A DNA stretch of 64,000 bases from Clostridium sp. OF09-36 (GTDB lineage: Bacteria; Bacillota; Clostridia; Lachnospirales; Lachnospiraceae): NCBI RefSeq assembly GCF_003481985.1, contig NZ_QUMD01000003.1:156363-220362 (forward strand). The letters run 5' to 3'. The translations under genes and the position numbers were made by a program. Position 1 is the stretch's first letter. Every line of letters begins with the position of its first letter. The notes under the pieces were generated by a model. The model was not told where the DNA came from. It did not search any database and saw nothing but the letters and a program-made list of their open reading frames with translations. Positions 25,504 through 34,271 of this stretch are shown in pieces.

Positions 25504-26205
25504 ATGATCTATGCAAAGTCCGTGGAGAACCATCCGATCACATCGGATGAGATCTTTGAACAGATATTAAACAGAATCATCCAGCTGCGTCTGGAACCGG
25601 GGCAGCTGATCAGTGAAAACCAGATGTCAGCAGAATATGGTGTCTCCCGGTCAGTCATTCGGACTGCCTTTACGCGCCTGAAACAGCTGGGCTTTATTGA
25701 AATTTACCCACAGCGGGGAACGTATGTCAGTCTTATGGATCTGAGTCATATTGCCGATCTTCTGACGCTGCGTACTGCCGTGGAAAAGGAAGTGCTCGAT
25801 GAAATCTTTGCTGATCTGGGTGAGGCAGAGCGCAGGCAGATGGTGGAGCGTCTGGAAAAAAACTTGCAGGAGCAGGAAAAATATAGGGATGAGGCGGACT
25901 ATTTTGGCCGGTTCCCAGATCTGGATGCAGATTTCCATAAGATCATGATCGACAGCGTAGGGCGCAGTGCCATGATGCGCATGTTAGACAGCCTGATGCT
26001 GCATTTGTCCCGGTGGAGAAACTTTGATGTAGCGTTCGACAACCGTGTGCCGCAGCTGATCGAGGAGCATAAAAAAATCGTTGCCGCGATCCGGGAGGGA
26101 AATATCCAGAAGGCCCAGGAATGTATGGGAGAGCATCTGGAGACCATTACGGCGATCGCAGACCGGGCGACGGCCAAGTACCCGACCTATTTTAAAAATG
26201 GTTGA
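25504..26205 (+). CDS. GntR-family regulator (FCD type) ahead of dehydratase genes
   Basis: 233 residues from the ATG at 25504, which has GGAGG 7 bases upstream; the ATG at 25498 is too close. The winged helix has 'QLISENQMSAEYGVSRSVIR' and 'YPQRGTYVSLMDL'; the FCD domain contains 'DLDADFHKIMIDSVGR' and 'HKKIVAAIREGNIQKAQ'. Paralogue of the protein at 19533, each sitting in front of one metabolic module. It is a candidate for binding the palindrome at 26508. Confidence 0.9.
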   Translation: MIYAKSVENHPITSDEIFEQILNRIIQLRLEPGQLISENQMSAEYGVSRSVIRTAFTRLKQLGFIEIYPQRGTYVSLMDLSHIADLLTLRTAVEKEVLDEIFADLGEAERRQMVERLEKNLQEQEKYRDEADYFGRFPDLDADFHKIMIDSVGRSAMMRMLDSLMLHLSRWRNFDVAFDNRVPQLIEEHKKIVAAIREGNIQKAQECMGEHLETITAIADRATAKYPTYFKNG

Positions 26206-26220
26206 CCCGGTTGGGCAGGG

Positions 26221-26269
26221 AAAAGAAGAGCCGGAAAACGTGAAAAGTGCGGATTTCCGGCTCTTTTCG
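26221..26269 (+). terminator. Terminator after GntR gene
   Basis: AAAAGAAGAGCCGGAAA pairs with TTTCCGGCTCTTTT over a 16-base loop. Confidence 0.7.
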
Positions 26270-26410
26270 TACTTTTCCGGCAAAAACAGTACGGGAAGCA
26301 TCTGTTTAAAAATAAACAATTTCTGCTTAAGTTATGTAAACTAAAGGCAAAGGGAAAAACTGGAGAAAAAAAGAAATTAGAGAAAAACAACAAAAAAACA
26401 GAAGAAACTA

Positions 26411-26439
26411 TTTACATCTATTGATAAATTTGATAAGAT
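26411..26439 (+). promoter_or_regulatory. Promoter upstream of dehydratase activator
   Basis: TTTACA (26411-26416), 17-base spacer, TAAGAT (26434-26439). It is the best promoter in the 430-base gap between the GntR and activator genes. Confidence 0.6.
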
Positions 26440-26457
26440 AAGAGCGTGAGTTAAGCC

Positions 26458-26497
26458 GTTTGTTGTCCAAAATAGGAAAAAGGACGACAAACTTTTT
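26458..26497 (+). terminator. Attenuator-like hairpin in the activator leader
   Basis: GTTTGTTGTCC (26458-26468) pairs with GGACGACAAAC (26482-26492), directly followed by TTTTT. It lies about 20 bases after the promoter above and 140 bases ahead of the gene, so it could stop transcripts early. Confidence 0.55.
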
Positions 26498-26507
26498 ATG
26501 ACGTTTA

Positions 26508-26521
26508 TCTTGTATACTAGA
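26508..26521. promoter_or_regulatory. Shared palindromic operator (copy 3, dehydratase operon)
   Basis: TCTTGTATACTAGA; it contains a TATACT sequence that could itself be a -10 box. It lies between the attenuator-like hairpin and the activator start. Confidence 0.62.
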
Positions 26522-26635
26522 ATACCAAAAGTAAGCCACACAGGTGACGTCATTTTTATTTGCTCAAACTTGTTTAATTTTTAACAACTATAACACGCGA
26601 GCGGTAACATTTAAAATTTTGAAGAGGTGTCAGTT

Positions 26636-27415
26636 ATGTATACACTGGGAATTGATATCGGATCCACAACCTCTAAGGCCGTCATCCTGAAGGATGGGGC
26701 AGAAATTGTGGCATCCTCGATCGTAGTAGCTACCGTTGGAACAGATGGTGTCAGCCAGGCACTCGACAATGTCATGAAGGAGAGTGGTCTTACACAGGCT
26801 GACATGGCCTGCACAGTGGCAACCGGCTATGGCCGCCAGACCTACGACGGTGCAGATTACCAGGTCAGTGAGCTGACCTGCCATGCCCTGGGTGTTCATT
26901 TTGTATGTCCGGGTGCAAGAACCGTCATTGATATCGGCGGTCAGGATGCTAAGGTCCTTTCTTTAAATGAAGAGGGACGCATGGTAAACTTCGTCATGAA
27001 CGACAAATGTGCAGCAGGAACCGGACGTTTCCTCGATGTTATGGCAAATATCTTAAAGCTCGATATTTCCCAGCTGGAAACAGAGGCTGCAAAGGCTGTA
27101 AAGCCGGCCAGCATCTCCAGCACTTGTACCGTATTTGCGGAGTCTGAGGTTATTTCCCAGCTGGCGTCAGGAACGGACATCCCGGATCTGGTCGCAGGAA
27201 TCTGCCAATCCGTGGCAACCAGGGTTGCTTCCCTGGCAAAGCGTGTGGGCGTCCGTGAGGAGGTCTGCATGAGCGGCGGTGTTGCACAGAATGGCGGAGT
27301 CAGAAATGCGATGGCCAAGGAGCTTGGCGTGGAGATCTACTACGACAAGCGTGCACAGGAGCTTGGAGCTCTTGGTGCAGCGATCTACGCATATGGGAAA
27401 TCTGCCCAGGCATAA
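26636..27415 (+). CDS. 2-hydroxyacyl-CoA dehydratase activator (HgdC/FldI/HadI type)
   Basis: 259 residues of the BadF/BadG/HgdC ASKHA ATPase family; the ATG at 26636 is chosen over the GTG at 26627. N-terminal phosphate loop 'LGIDIGSTTSKAVI', a second nucleotide motif 'IDIGGQDAKVL', and the two cysteines that hold the intersubunit [4Fe-4S] cluster at Cys125 ('NDKCAAGTGRF') and Cys164 ('SSTCTVFAESE'). The dimer uses ATP to push one electron into the dehydratase. The dehydratase subunits follow after a structured 170-base gap. Confidence 0.93.
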   Translation: MYTLGIDIGSTTSKAVILKDGAEIVASSIVVATVGTDGVSQALDNVMKESGLTQADMACTVATGYGRQTYDGADYQVSELTCHALGVHFVCPGARTVIDIGGQDAKVLSLNEEGRMVNFVMNDKCAAGTGRFLDVMANILKLDISQLETEAAKAVKPASISSTCTVFAESEVISQLASGTDIPDLVAGICQSVATRVASLAKRVGVREEVCMSGGVAQNGGVRNAMAKELGVEIYYDKRAQELGALGAAIYAYGKSAQA

Positions 27416-27584
27416 GTTATTTAAGAAAGCTTAACGCGTTCCTTTGCGGAGGAACGCGGGCTGATATACAGACCGGACAGGCGCCGCAAGACGCGCGGAC
27501 GGCCAGAAGGCATTACCGGAAACGGCAATGCAAAAACCTATTTCAGGAAACAAAAACGAAAATGTATAAAGGAGGTTTTTCACA
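27416..27584 (+). other. Structured spacer between activator and dehydratase
   Basis: Contains two hairpins: CGCGTTCC/GGAACGCG around 27437-27460, and GCATTACCGGAAACGGCAATGC around 27511-27532. No T-run follows either. They may set the ratio of activator to dehydratase by mRNA processing or stability. Confidence 0.45.
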
Positions 27585-28820
27585 ATGGCTGAAGAAGTAA
27601 AAAAGAGCAGACCGGCTCCAGATCCGAACTCGGCAAAGTATAAGCTGGGCCAGATCGCGGCAAAGGCTTACAGTGATGCAATGGAGGCCAAGAAACGCGG
27701 AGAGATGGTTGGCTGGTGCGCAAGTAACTTCCCGGTAGAGATCCCGGAAACACTTGGCCTGTATGTCTGCTACCCGGAGAACCAGGCAGCCGGCATTGCA
27801 GCAAGAGGCGGCGGCGAGAGAATGTGTAACGAAGCAGAGGGCGATGGCTACTCCAACGATATCTGCGCATACGCACGTATCTCCCTTGCTTATGCAAAAC
27901 TGAAATCCGCTCCTGAGCAGGATATGCCGATGCCGGACTTCGTACTTTGCTGCAACAACATCTGTAACTGTATGATCAAATGGTATGAGAACCTTGCAAA
28001 AGAACTGAATATCCCGATGTTCATGATCGATATTCCGTTCAACCCGGATTACGAGGTATCCGATGCGGAGACCGAGTACATCAAGGCTCAGTTCTGGGAT
28101 GTTATCCATGGTCTGGAAGCGTATACCGGCAAGAAATGGAGCGATGAGCGCTTCAAAGAGGTTATGGCTTCCTCCGGACGCGCAAGCCGCGCATGGATCG
28201 AGGCAACCTCCCAGGCAAAATATGTTCCATCTCCGTTCAACGGATTTGACCTGTTAAACCACATGGCAGTTATGGTTACCGCACGTGGTAAAGAAGAGGC
28301 AGGCGACGCTATGGAAACCCTGTTAAAAGAGTACAAAGAGAACCATGAAAAGGGCACTTCCACTTTCCGCGCAGAAGAGAAATACCGTATCATGTTCGAA
28401 GGTATTGCATGCTGGCCGTGGCTGCGTGTTACCTCTACCGGCTTAAAGGGCAGAGGCATCAACATGGTAACTACCATTTATGCTGACGCATTCGGCTTCA
28501 TCTACGATGACTTTGACGGAATGTGCCGTGCATACGCAAACGTTCCGAATGCCATGAACCTTGAGCATTCCAGAGACAAACGTATCAAGCTCTGCAAGGA
28601 TAACCATGTAGAAGGTCTGTTAGTACATACCAACCGCTCCTGCAAGCTGTGGTCCGGATTCATGCCGGAGATGAGCCGTCAGATCGGCGAGGCATGCGGC
28701 ATCCCGGTTGTTTCCTTCGATGGCGACCAGGCTGATCCGAGAAACTTCTCTGAGGCACAGTACGATACCCGTGTACAGGGCCTGACAGAGATCATGGAAG
28801 CAAATAAAGGAGGGAAATAG
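27585..28820 (+). CDS. 2-hydroxyacyl-CoA dehydratase alpha subunit (FldB/HadB type)
   Basis: 411 residues. Cluster cysteines are in 'GWCASNFPVEIPETLG', 'FVLCCNNICNCMIKWYE' and 'EGIACWPWLR'; the C-terminal block 'VVSFDGDQADPRNFSEAQYD' is characteristic of the family. Together with the beta subunit it removes water from an (R)-2-hydroxyacyl-CoA to give an enoyl-CoA by a ketyl-radical route. The sequence looks closer to FldB/HadB (aryl-lactate, 2-hydroxyisocaproate) than to HgdA as I recall them, but substrate needs a proper phylogeny. Two bases separate it from the beta gene. Confidence 0.92.
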   Translation: MAEEVKKSRPAPDPNSAKYKLGQIAAKAYSDAMEAKKRGEMVGWCASNFPVEIPETLGLYVCYPENQAAGIAARGGGERMCNEAEGDGYSNDICAYARISLAYAKLKSAPEQDMPMPDFVLCCNNICNCMIKWYENLAKELNIPMFMIDIPFNPDYEVSDAETEYIKAQFWDVIHGLEAYTGKKWSDERFKEVMASSGRASRAWIEATSQAKYVPSPFNGFDLLNHMAVMVTARGKEEAGDAMETLLKEYKENHEKGTSTFRAEEKYRIMFEGIACWPWLRVTSTGLKGRGINMVTTIYADAFGFIYDDFDGMCRAYANVPNAMNLEHSRDKRIKLCKDNHVEGLLVHTNRSCKLWSGFMPEMSRQIGEACGIPVVSFDGDQADPRNFSEAQYDTRVQGLTEIMEANKGGK

Positions 28821-28822
28821 AG

Positions 28823-29932
28823 ATGGCAGCAAAGGAATTATTAGCACAGCTTCATGAAGTTGCTGCAAATCCCAGAAAACAGCTTGACAAATATCTGGCT
28901 GAGGGAAAGAAAGTCGTTGCAGTAACCTATTATACACCGCAGGAGATCGTTCATTCCATGGGTCTGGTACCGATGGGTGTCTGGGGCGCAGACATGGAGA
29001 TCAACGAGGCGAAAAAATATTATCCGGCATTCATCTGCTCCATTATGCAGACCATTCTGGAGTTAGGAATCAAGGGTGAGTACAAAGGTATTTCCGCTAT
29101 CATCATTCCGTCTCTGTGTGACTCCTTAAAAACTCTGGGACAGAACTGGAAATATGCAGTAAAAGACATTCCGTTCATCCCGATGACTTATCCGCAGAAC
29201 CGTAAACCGGACTTCGGTATTAAGTTCACCAAGGCTGGCTACGAGAGAGTCATCAACGACCTGACCGTTGCAACCGGAGCACAGTTCTCTGAGTTTGCAC
29301 TGGCTGAGTCCATTAAGGTATACAACGAGCACAACGCAGCAATGAGAGCATTCTCCGAGGCTGCAGCAGATGCAGATATCACAGCAGCAGAGAGAAGCGA
29401 TGTATTCAAGAGTGCATGGTTCATGCTTCCGGAGGAGCACACCGCGATCGTAAAAGAGCTGACTGCAGAGCTCTTAGCCGGACCGAAGAGCACCCGCACC
29501 GCACGCGTTCTGGTAAGCGGTATCCTGGCAGATGCTCCTGGCCTGTTAAAGATCTTCGATGAGAACGGTATCCAGATCGTTGCAGATGATGTTGCAGACG
29601 AGACCAGACAGTACCGTACCGATACTCCGGAGATGGCAAATCCGGTCGATGCCCTTGCACAGAAATTCGCAAACATGGACAACTGCACACTGCTTTATGA
29701 TAAAGAAAAGAAACGTGTGGATTACATTGTTGAGCAGGCAAAGGCACACAATGCAAAAGGCATCATCGTTCTGATGACCAAGTTCTGTGATCCGGAAGAG
29801 TTCGATTACGTTCCGATCAAGAGAGCATGTGAGAAAGCAGGTCTCATGAACTTAAATATCGAGGTTGACCGCCAGATGGTAAACTACGAGCAGGCAGCCA
29901 CCATGATCCAGGCGTTCAAGGAAATGCTGTAA
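28823..29932 (+). CDS. 2-hydroxyacyl-CoA dehydratase beta subunit (FldC/HadC type)
   Basis: 369 residues of the HgdB/FldC family. Motifs: 'VAVTYYTPQEIVHSMGLVPM' near 30-50, 'FICSIMQTILELG' and 'IIIPSLCDSLKTLGQNWK' with cluster cysteines, and 'IIVLMTKFCDPEEFDY' near the C-terminus with a third cysteine. It pairs with the alpha subunit encoded just upstream, each carrying a [4Fe-4S] cluster. The gene is complete and has a typical length. Confidence 0.92.
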   Translation: MAAKELLAQLHEVAANPRKQLDKYLAEGKKVVAVTYYTPQEIVHSMGLVPMGVWGADMEINEAKKYYPAFICSIMQTILELGIKGEYKGISAIIIPSLCDSLKTLGQNWKYAVKDIPFIPMTYPQNRKPDFGIKFTKAGYERVINDLTVATGAQFSEFALAESIKVYNEHNAAMRAFSEAAADADITAAERSDVFKSAWFMLPEEHTAIVKELTAELLAGPKSTRTARVLVSGILADAPGLLKIFDENGIQIVADDVADETRQYRTDTPEMANPVDALAQKFANMDNCTLLYDKEKKRVDYIVEQAKAHNAKGIIVLMTKFCDPEEFDYVPIKRACEKAGLMNLNIEVDRQMVNYEQAATMIQAFKEML

Positions 29933-30059
29933 CAAAATGTTGATCGAGAGGCGGGCCGGAATCGTCCGCTTTGCGATATAAAAGAAACTGTGGGAACTAT
30001 GTCAGGCGGGAAGCCTTTCATAGAACAGGATCTGCAGAAAAAAATAGGGGGAAGACATT

Positions 30060-31184
30060 ATGATCAGTAAAGATAAAATGTCCGTAACAGTAGGTGTTGC
30101 ATTTGTGTGGTTTACGACACAGTTCGGCGGCGGTTTTGCATCAGGCAACCAGCTTCGTCAGTATTTCGTACAGTTCGGAATCTGGGCATTCGTAACCTGT
30201 ATCATGACTCAGTTTTTGGGTGCTTTTTTCCAGTGGTATGCACTGAAATATGCAAAAAAGCATGAGGTATACGATTACAGAAGCTTTAACAACAGTTTTT
30301 ACGGCAAGTACGCACCGATTTTTTCCAATCTGTATGAGCTGGTATATATTGTGACGATCTGCGTAGCTCCGGCAGCAGCATTCGCAACCGGCGTCAGCAC
30401 TATGGAAAGTGCGTTTGGCATTAATCACTGGGTTGGAACGATCTTTGTAGGAATCTTTATTTTTGCGGTAGCTGTATATGGCACCAACGTAGTACGTAAA
30501 GTGGCTGCTACTTTATCGGTACTGATTGTTGCGGGACTGTTGATCGTTTATATTCCGAATATCATCGCACAGTGGGGTGATATTTCCGCAAACATTTCCG
30601 CGAGCATGGCAAATCCGGCACCGTTTGGCAAGGCACTGTGGATCGGCTTCGTATATGCAGCCTTCCAGCTGGCATCCATCGGTCTGTTAGTACAGCACGC
30701 AAAACCGTTCGCATCTCCGGATGACGCGAAGACCTCTATGGTTCAGGGATTTTTCGTAAACGTTCTGATTTGCCTGATGGCTGTTGTTGGTCTGATGGCA
30801 ATCGCAAATGATCCGAACTTCGCAACCGAGAGCATTCCGCTGCTGATCCTGGTAAACAGAGGCGTAGCACCGGGTGTCCTTCGTCCGATCATTTCCATCC
30901 TGATCGTACTTGGCTCCGTATCTACTGCAGTAAACATGATCGCAGGTATGTCAAACCGTGTATGTTCTTCTCTGGACAAAAACTTTGACCCGACTGCAAA
31001 ACCGGGCGCAAAGGTTATCATTGTCACCCTGATCTGTACCGTAGTAGCATTCGGTATCGCACAGCTTGGCCTGAACAAGATCGTTGCAGTTGGCTATAAG
31101 TACCTTGGATACTTAACCATCCCGGTTATCATGATCCCGTATCTGGTACATATGGTAGCTACCAAGTTCGATACCAAAGATTGA
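30060..31184 (+). CDS. YkvI-type membrane transporter
   Basis: 374 residues with about 10 hydrophobic segments, beginning 'VGVAFVWFTTQFGGGFASG', the N-terminal glycine-rich pattern of the YkvI family, which is related to amino-acid/cation symporters of the LeuT/APC superfamily. No substrate is established for the family that I know. It is located between dehydratase and CoA-transferase, so it probably brings in the acid that is fermented, or an amino acid that is its precursor. Confidence 0.8.
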   Translation: MISKDKMSVTVGVAFVWFTTQFGGGFASGNQLRQYFVQFGIWAFVTCIMTQFLGAFFQWYALKYAKKHEVYDYRSFNNSFYGKYAPIFSNLYELVYIVTICVAPAAAFATGVSTMESAFGINHWVGTIFVGIFIFAVAVYGTNVVRKVAATLSVLIVAGLLIVYIPNIIAQWGDISANISASMANPAPFGKALWIGFVYAAFQLASIGLLVQHAKPFASPDDAKTSMVQGFFVNVLICLMAVVGLMAIANDPNFATESIPLLILVNRGVAPGVLRPIISILIVLGSVSTAVNMIAGMSNRVCSSLDKNFDPTAKPGAKVIIVTLICTVVAFGIAQLGLNKIVAVGYKYLGYLTIPVIMIPYLVHMVATKFDTKD

Positions 31185-31226
31185 GATTCTGGAACATTAT
31201 AATTCAAAAAAGGAGTGTAACATAAA

Positions 31227-32471
31227 ATGAGCAAACCATTGGAAGGTGTAAAAGTTATTGAGCTGGCAACCTTTATCGCTGCGGCAACCGCAGGCAGATT
31301 TATGGCTGACCTTGGAGCGGATGTTATTAAAATTGAGTCCGCAAAGGGTGATCCGTTAAGATATACCGCTCCGTCTGAGGGACGTCCGTTAGATATGTAT
31401 GAGAATACAACCTGGGATCTGGAGAATGGCAATAAGAGATGTATCTCCCTGAACATGAAAACTCCGGAGGGCAAGGAGGCATTCTTCAAGCTGCTGGATT
31501 CCGCAGATGTCCTGATCACCAACTGGCGCGTACAGGCTCTTCAGAGAGCTGGTCTTGACTATGAAACCTTAAAGGAAAGATATCCGAAGCTGGTTTATGC
31601 AATCTGTACCGGTTATGGTGAGTATGGTCCGGATAAGGATCTTCCGGGATTTGACTTTACCGCATTCTTTGCAAGAGGTGGATACTTTGAGACTCTGCGT
31701 CAGAGAAGCGATGTTCCGTTTAACGGTGCACCTGGTGTCGGTGACCACAACGTAGGTATGAACCTGGTAGCCGGTATTCTGGCTGCATTATATCAGGCAA
31801 AGACCAAGGGTGTCGGTGAGAAGGTTGAGACCTCCCTGTTTGAGAGTGCTGTATACAACATGGGCATGATGGTTCAGGCATCCAACTATGAAGGTATTGC
31901 ACAGCAGTATCCAATCAACATCCGCAATGGTGCTAACCCGTTCAACTCCGCATGGCATACTGCAGATGACCGTTATATTCAGACCTGTATGCCGGATTAC
32001 AACACTTATTACAAGAAGTTCATTGCAGCAGTAGGCCGTGAGGATCTGGTAGAGAATGAGAATTACTTCCCGATCCTGACCTGTCAGGAAAAGGGTCTGA
32101 CTACGGAAGTTTATGATATTGTTATGGAAGCTTTCGAAAAGAAGACCGCAGCAGAATGGAGAGAAATCCTGACTGCAGCAGATATTCCGTTCGCACTGTG
32201 CCAGAACTGGATCGAGATCCGTAACGATAAGCAGGCAGAAGCAAATCACTGCTTCTACGATATGACCTATTCTAATGGCAATACCAGAAGACTGGTTCGT
32301 ACACCTGTTAAGTTTGAAAATATGGGTGTTCCGGATTACAGACGTGGACCGTTAATCGGTGAGCAGGGTGTTGATGTTCTGAAGGAAATCGGTTATAATG
32401 ATGAGCAGATTGATGCACTGAAAGCAAACGGAACTCTTTATATCTGGGAAGATCCGAAAAAAGCAGAATAA
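31227..32471 (+). CDS. CaiB/BaiF class III CoA-transferase (FldA/HadA-like)
   Basis: 414 residues. N-terminal 'VKVIELATFIAAATAGRFMA' and 'ADLGADVIKIES' are typical; the catalytic aspartate is Asp173 in 'GVGDHNVGMN'. Family III enzymes swap CoA between acids without free energy cost; FldA (cinnamoyl-CoA:phenyllactate) and HadA do this for the dehydratase substrate. Located downstream of the dehydratase genes and upstream of an acyl-CoA ligase, the same set of functions as in the fld cluster of Clostridium sporogenes. Confidence 0.9.
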   Translation: MSKPLEGVKVIELATFIAAATAGRFMADLGADVIKIESAKGDPLRYTAPSEGRPLDMYENTTWDLENGNKRCISLNMKTPEGKEAFFKLLDSADVLITNWRVQALQRAGLDYETLKERYPKLVYAICTGYGEYGPDKDLPGFDFTAFFARGGYFETLRQRSDVPFNGAPGVGDHNVGMNLVAGILAALYQAKTKGVGEKVETSLFESAVYNMGMMVQASNYEGIAQQYPINIRNGANPFNSAWHTADDRYIQTCMPDYNTYYKKFIAAVGREDLVENENYFPILTCQEKGLTTEVYDIVMEAFEKKTAAEWREILTAADIPFALCQNWIEIRNDKQAEANHCFYDMTYSNGNTRRLVRTPVKFENMGVPDYRRGPLIGEQGVDVLKEIGYNDEQIDALKANGTLYIWEDPKKAE

Positions 32472-32516
32472 GAAATAAAATGAGTAAGTGTTCCTTATCA
32501 TCTGAATAAGGAAACA

Positions 32517-32548
32517 GGGCTGTACGGACTTCATAAGTCCGGCAGCCC
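32517..32548 (+). terminator. Stem-loop between CoA-transferase and ligase 2
   Basis: GGGCTG..CGGACTT pairs with AAGTCCG..CAGCCC. No T-run follows, so termination would be weak; it may be a processing or stability element. Confidence 0.5.
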
Positions 32549-32562
32549 TCTGTGCGGCAATG

Positions 32563-32576
32563 ACTTGTATACAAGT
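32563..32576. promoter_or_regulatory. Shared palindromic operator (copy 4, ligase 2)
   Basis: ACTTGTATACAAGT, a perfect 14-base palindrome that abuts the ribosome site of ligase 2, 11 bases before its start codon. Confidence 0.7.
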
Positions 32577-32586
32577 TGGAGATATC

Positions 32587-34203
32587 ATGGAACTGATGAA
32601 AAAAACAATCGGACAGTATCTGAAAGAACAGGCAGCTGTCATCGGAAGCCATACCGCAATGGAAATGTTTGGATGGAGCTGTGATTTTGCCCAGTTAGAT
32701 GAAGTTTCCGGCCTGCTGGCAGGCCGGCTGGACAAAATGGGAGTCACCCGGGGAACCCATGTGGGGATCTGGAGTCTCAACAGCCCGAACTGGGTATTTA
32801 CCTTCCTTGCACTGGTGAAGATCGGAGCTGTGCCTGTCCTGATCAATACCTGTTACCGGGATGAAGAACTGAAGGGCATTTTAAATTATTCCGATGTAGA
32901 ATATGTGTTTTGCGGAATGGGATGTAAAGACATTGTTTACGACGATGTGATCGCCCGGATCCGGCAGGATACGCCAAAGGTAAAGCGTTTCCTTCATTTA
33001 GATGAGAGGGAAGCAGGCACCTGGATGAGCGTGGAAAGCTTTGGAAACAGGGAGCGTTCTGCTGAGACAAGAAGCCATATCCTGGAATTAGAGAGCCGGG
33101 TAAAACCGGAAGATGCAGCCTGCATGATCTTTACCTCCGGAACAACCTCGCTTCCTAAGGGAATTCTTTTAAGCCATGAGCAGCTGATCAATAACAGCCG
33201 CGCCATGGTAGAGGCGATGCACTGGGGAGCATCCGATAAAATGTGCATTACTGTCCCGCTCTTTCATTGCTTTGGCATAACAGCCGGGGTGATCGCCTGT
33301 ATCACAGGAGGAATGGACATGTGCCTGATCCCGTATTTCAGGACGGCCCATGTATGGGATGCCATTGAAAAGTATGAATGCACCATCTTAAATGGTGTCC
33401 CCAGCATGTTTCTTGCATTGATCCGCAAACCGCAGTATGCACAGCGGAAGGCTCCGAAGCTGAAGTCGGGCATTATTGCCGGGTCACCGTGCACGCCGGA
33501 GGATTTTCTGGAGATCTGCAGGAGATTCCCGCATATGCATCTTCAGCCGTCATATGGCCAGACAGAGACATCGCCCTGTATTGCGATCGCAGACTGGGAC
33601 GATCCAAACGAAGTCAAGGCAGTATCCGCCGGACATGTGATCGGGCATGTTGAGACCCGGATCATGGATCTGGACAGCGGTGCCCTGGTAGCAGACGGGC
33701 AAGATGGTGAGATTCAGGTGCGTGGCTATAATGTCATGATGGGCTATTACAATCTGCCGGAGGCCAATGCAAAGGTCTTCACGGAGGACGGCTGGCTCAG
33801 AACCGGAGATGTCGGTCATTTTGATGAAAGAAAAGAGCTTCATATCACCGGGCGCATCAAGGAGATGATCATCCGGGCCGGGGAAAATATTTCCCCGCGA
33901 GAGATCGAGCATGCGATCCGCCGGTATGAAGGCATCGCAGACGTTAAGGTGGTAGGCGTTCCGGCCCAGGTACTCCAGGAGGAGATCGCAGCATGTGTGA
34001 TCGCCAGACCGGGAGCCCGTATAAACCAGGAACGGATGCTTTCCTATTTAAAGAATCGTCTGGCAGACTATAAGGTTCCGGCCTATGTATTCTGGTTCGA
34101 TGCATTCCCAATGAATGCAAGCGGTAAAATTGATCTAAAGGAGCTGCGCCGGGAGGCGGCAGCGCGTGCGGCAAAGCAGCGGGAAGCCTGCGAGGCGCAC
34201 TAA
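32587..34203 (+). CDS. Acyl-CoA ligase 2 (AMP-binding, FldL/CaiC-like)
   Basis: 538 residues; start chosen at the ATG at 32587 (TTGGAG upstream). ANL-superfamily motifs are all present: 'MIFTSGTTSLPKG' (P-loop), 'QPSYGQTETSPC', 'DGWLRTGDVGHFD', hinge 'TGRIKEMIIRAGENISP', and the C-terminal lysine in 'NASGKIDLKEL'. It makes an acyl-CoA from acid, ATP and CoA, and could prime the CoA-transferase cycle. It is the intact paralogue of the frameshifted gene at 20326. Confidence 0.92.
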   Translation: MELMKKTIGQYLKEQAAVIGSHTAMEMFGWSCDFAQLDEVSGLLAGRLDKMGVTRGTHVGIWSLNSPNWVFTFLALVKIGAVPVLINTCYRDEELKGILNYSDVEYVFCGMGCKDIVYDDVIARIRQDTPKVKRFLHLDEREAGTWMSVESFGNRERSAETRSHILELESRVKPEDAACMIFTSGTTSLPKGILLSHEQLINNSRAMVEAMHWGASDKMCITVPLFHCFGITAGVIACITGGMDMCLIPYFRTAHVWDAIEKYECTILNGVPSMFLALIRKPQYAQRKAPKLKSGIIAGSPCTPEDFLEICRRFPHMHLQPSYGQTETSPCIAIADWDDPNEVKAVSAGHVIGHVETRIMDLDSGALVADGQDGEIQVRGYNVMMGYYNLPEANAKVFTEDGWLRTGDVGHFDERKELHITGRIKEMIIRAGENISPREIEHAIRRYEGIADVKVVGVPAQVLQEEIAACVIARPGARINQERMLSYLKNRLADYKVPAYVFWFDAFPMNASGKIDLKELRREAAARAAKQREACEAH

Positions 34204-34271
34204 CAGGTAAGCGTATTGCCGGAGAAATCCGGTTTTGATACATAACAACATAAAGGAGGAAATAGAGCAAG

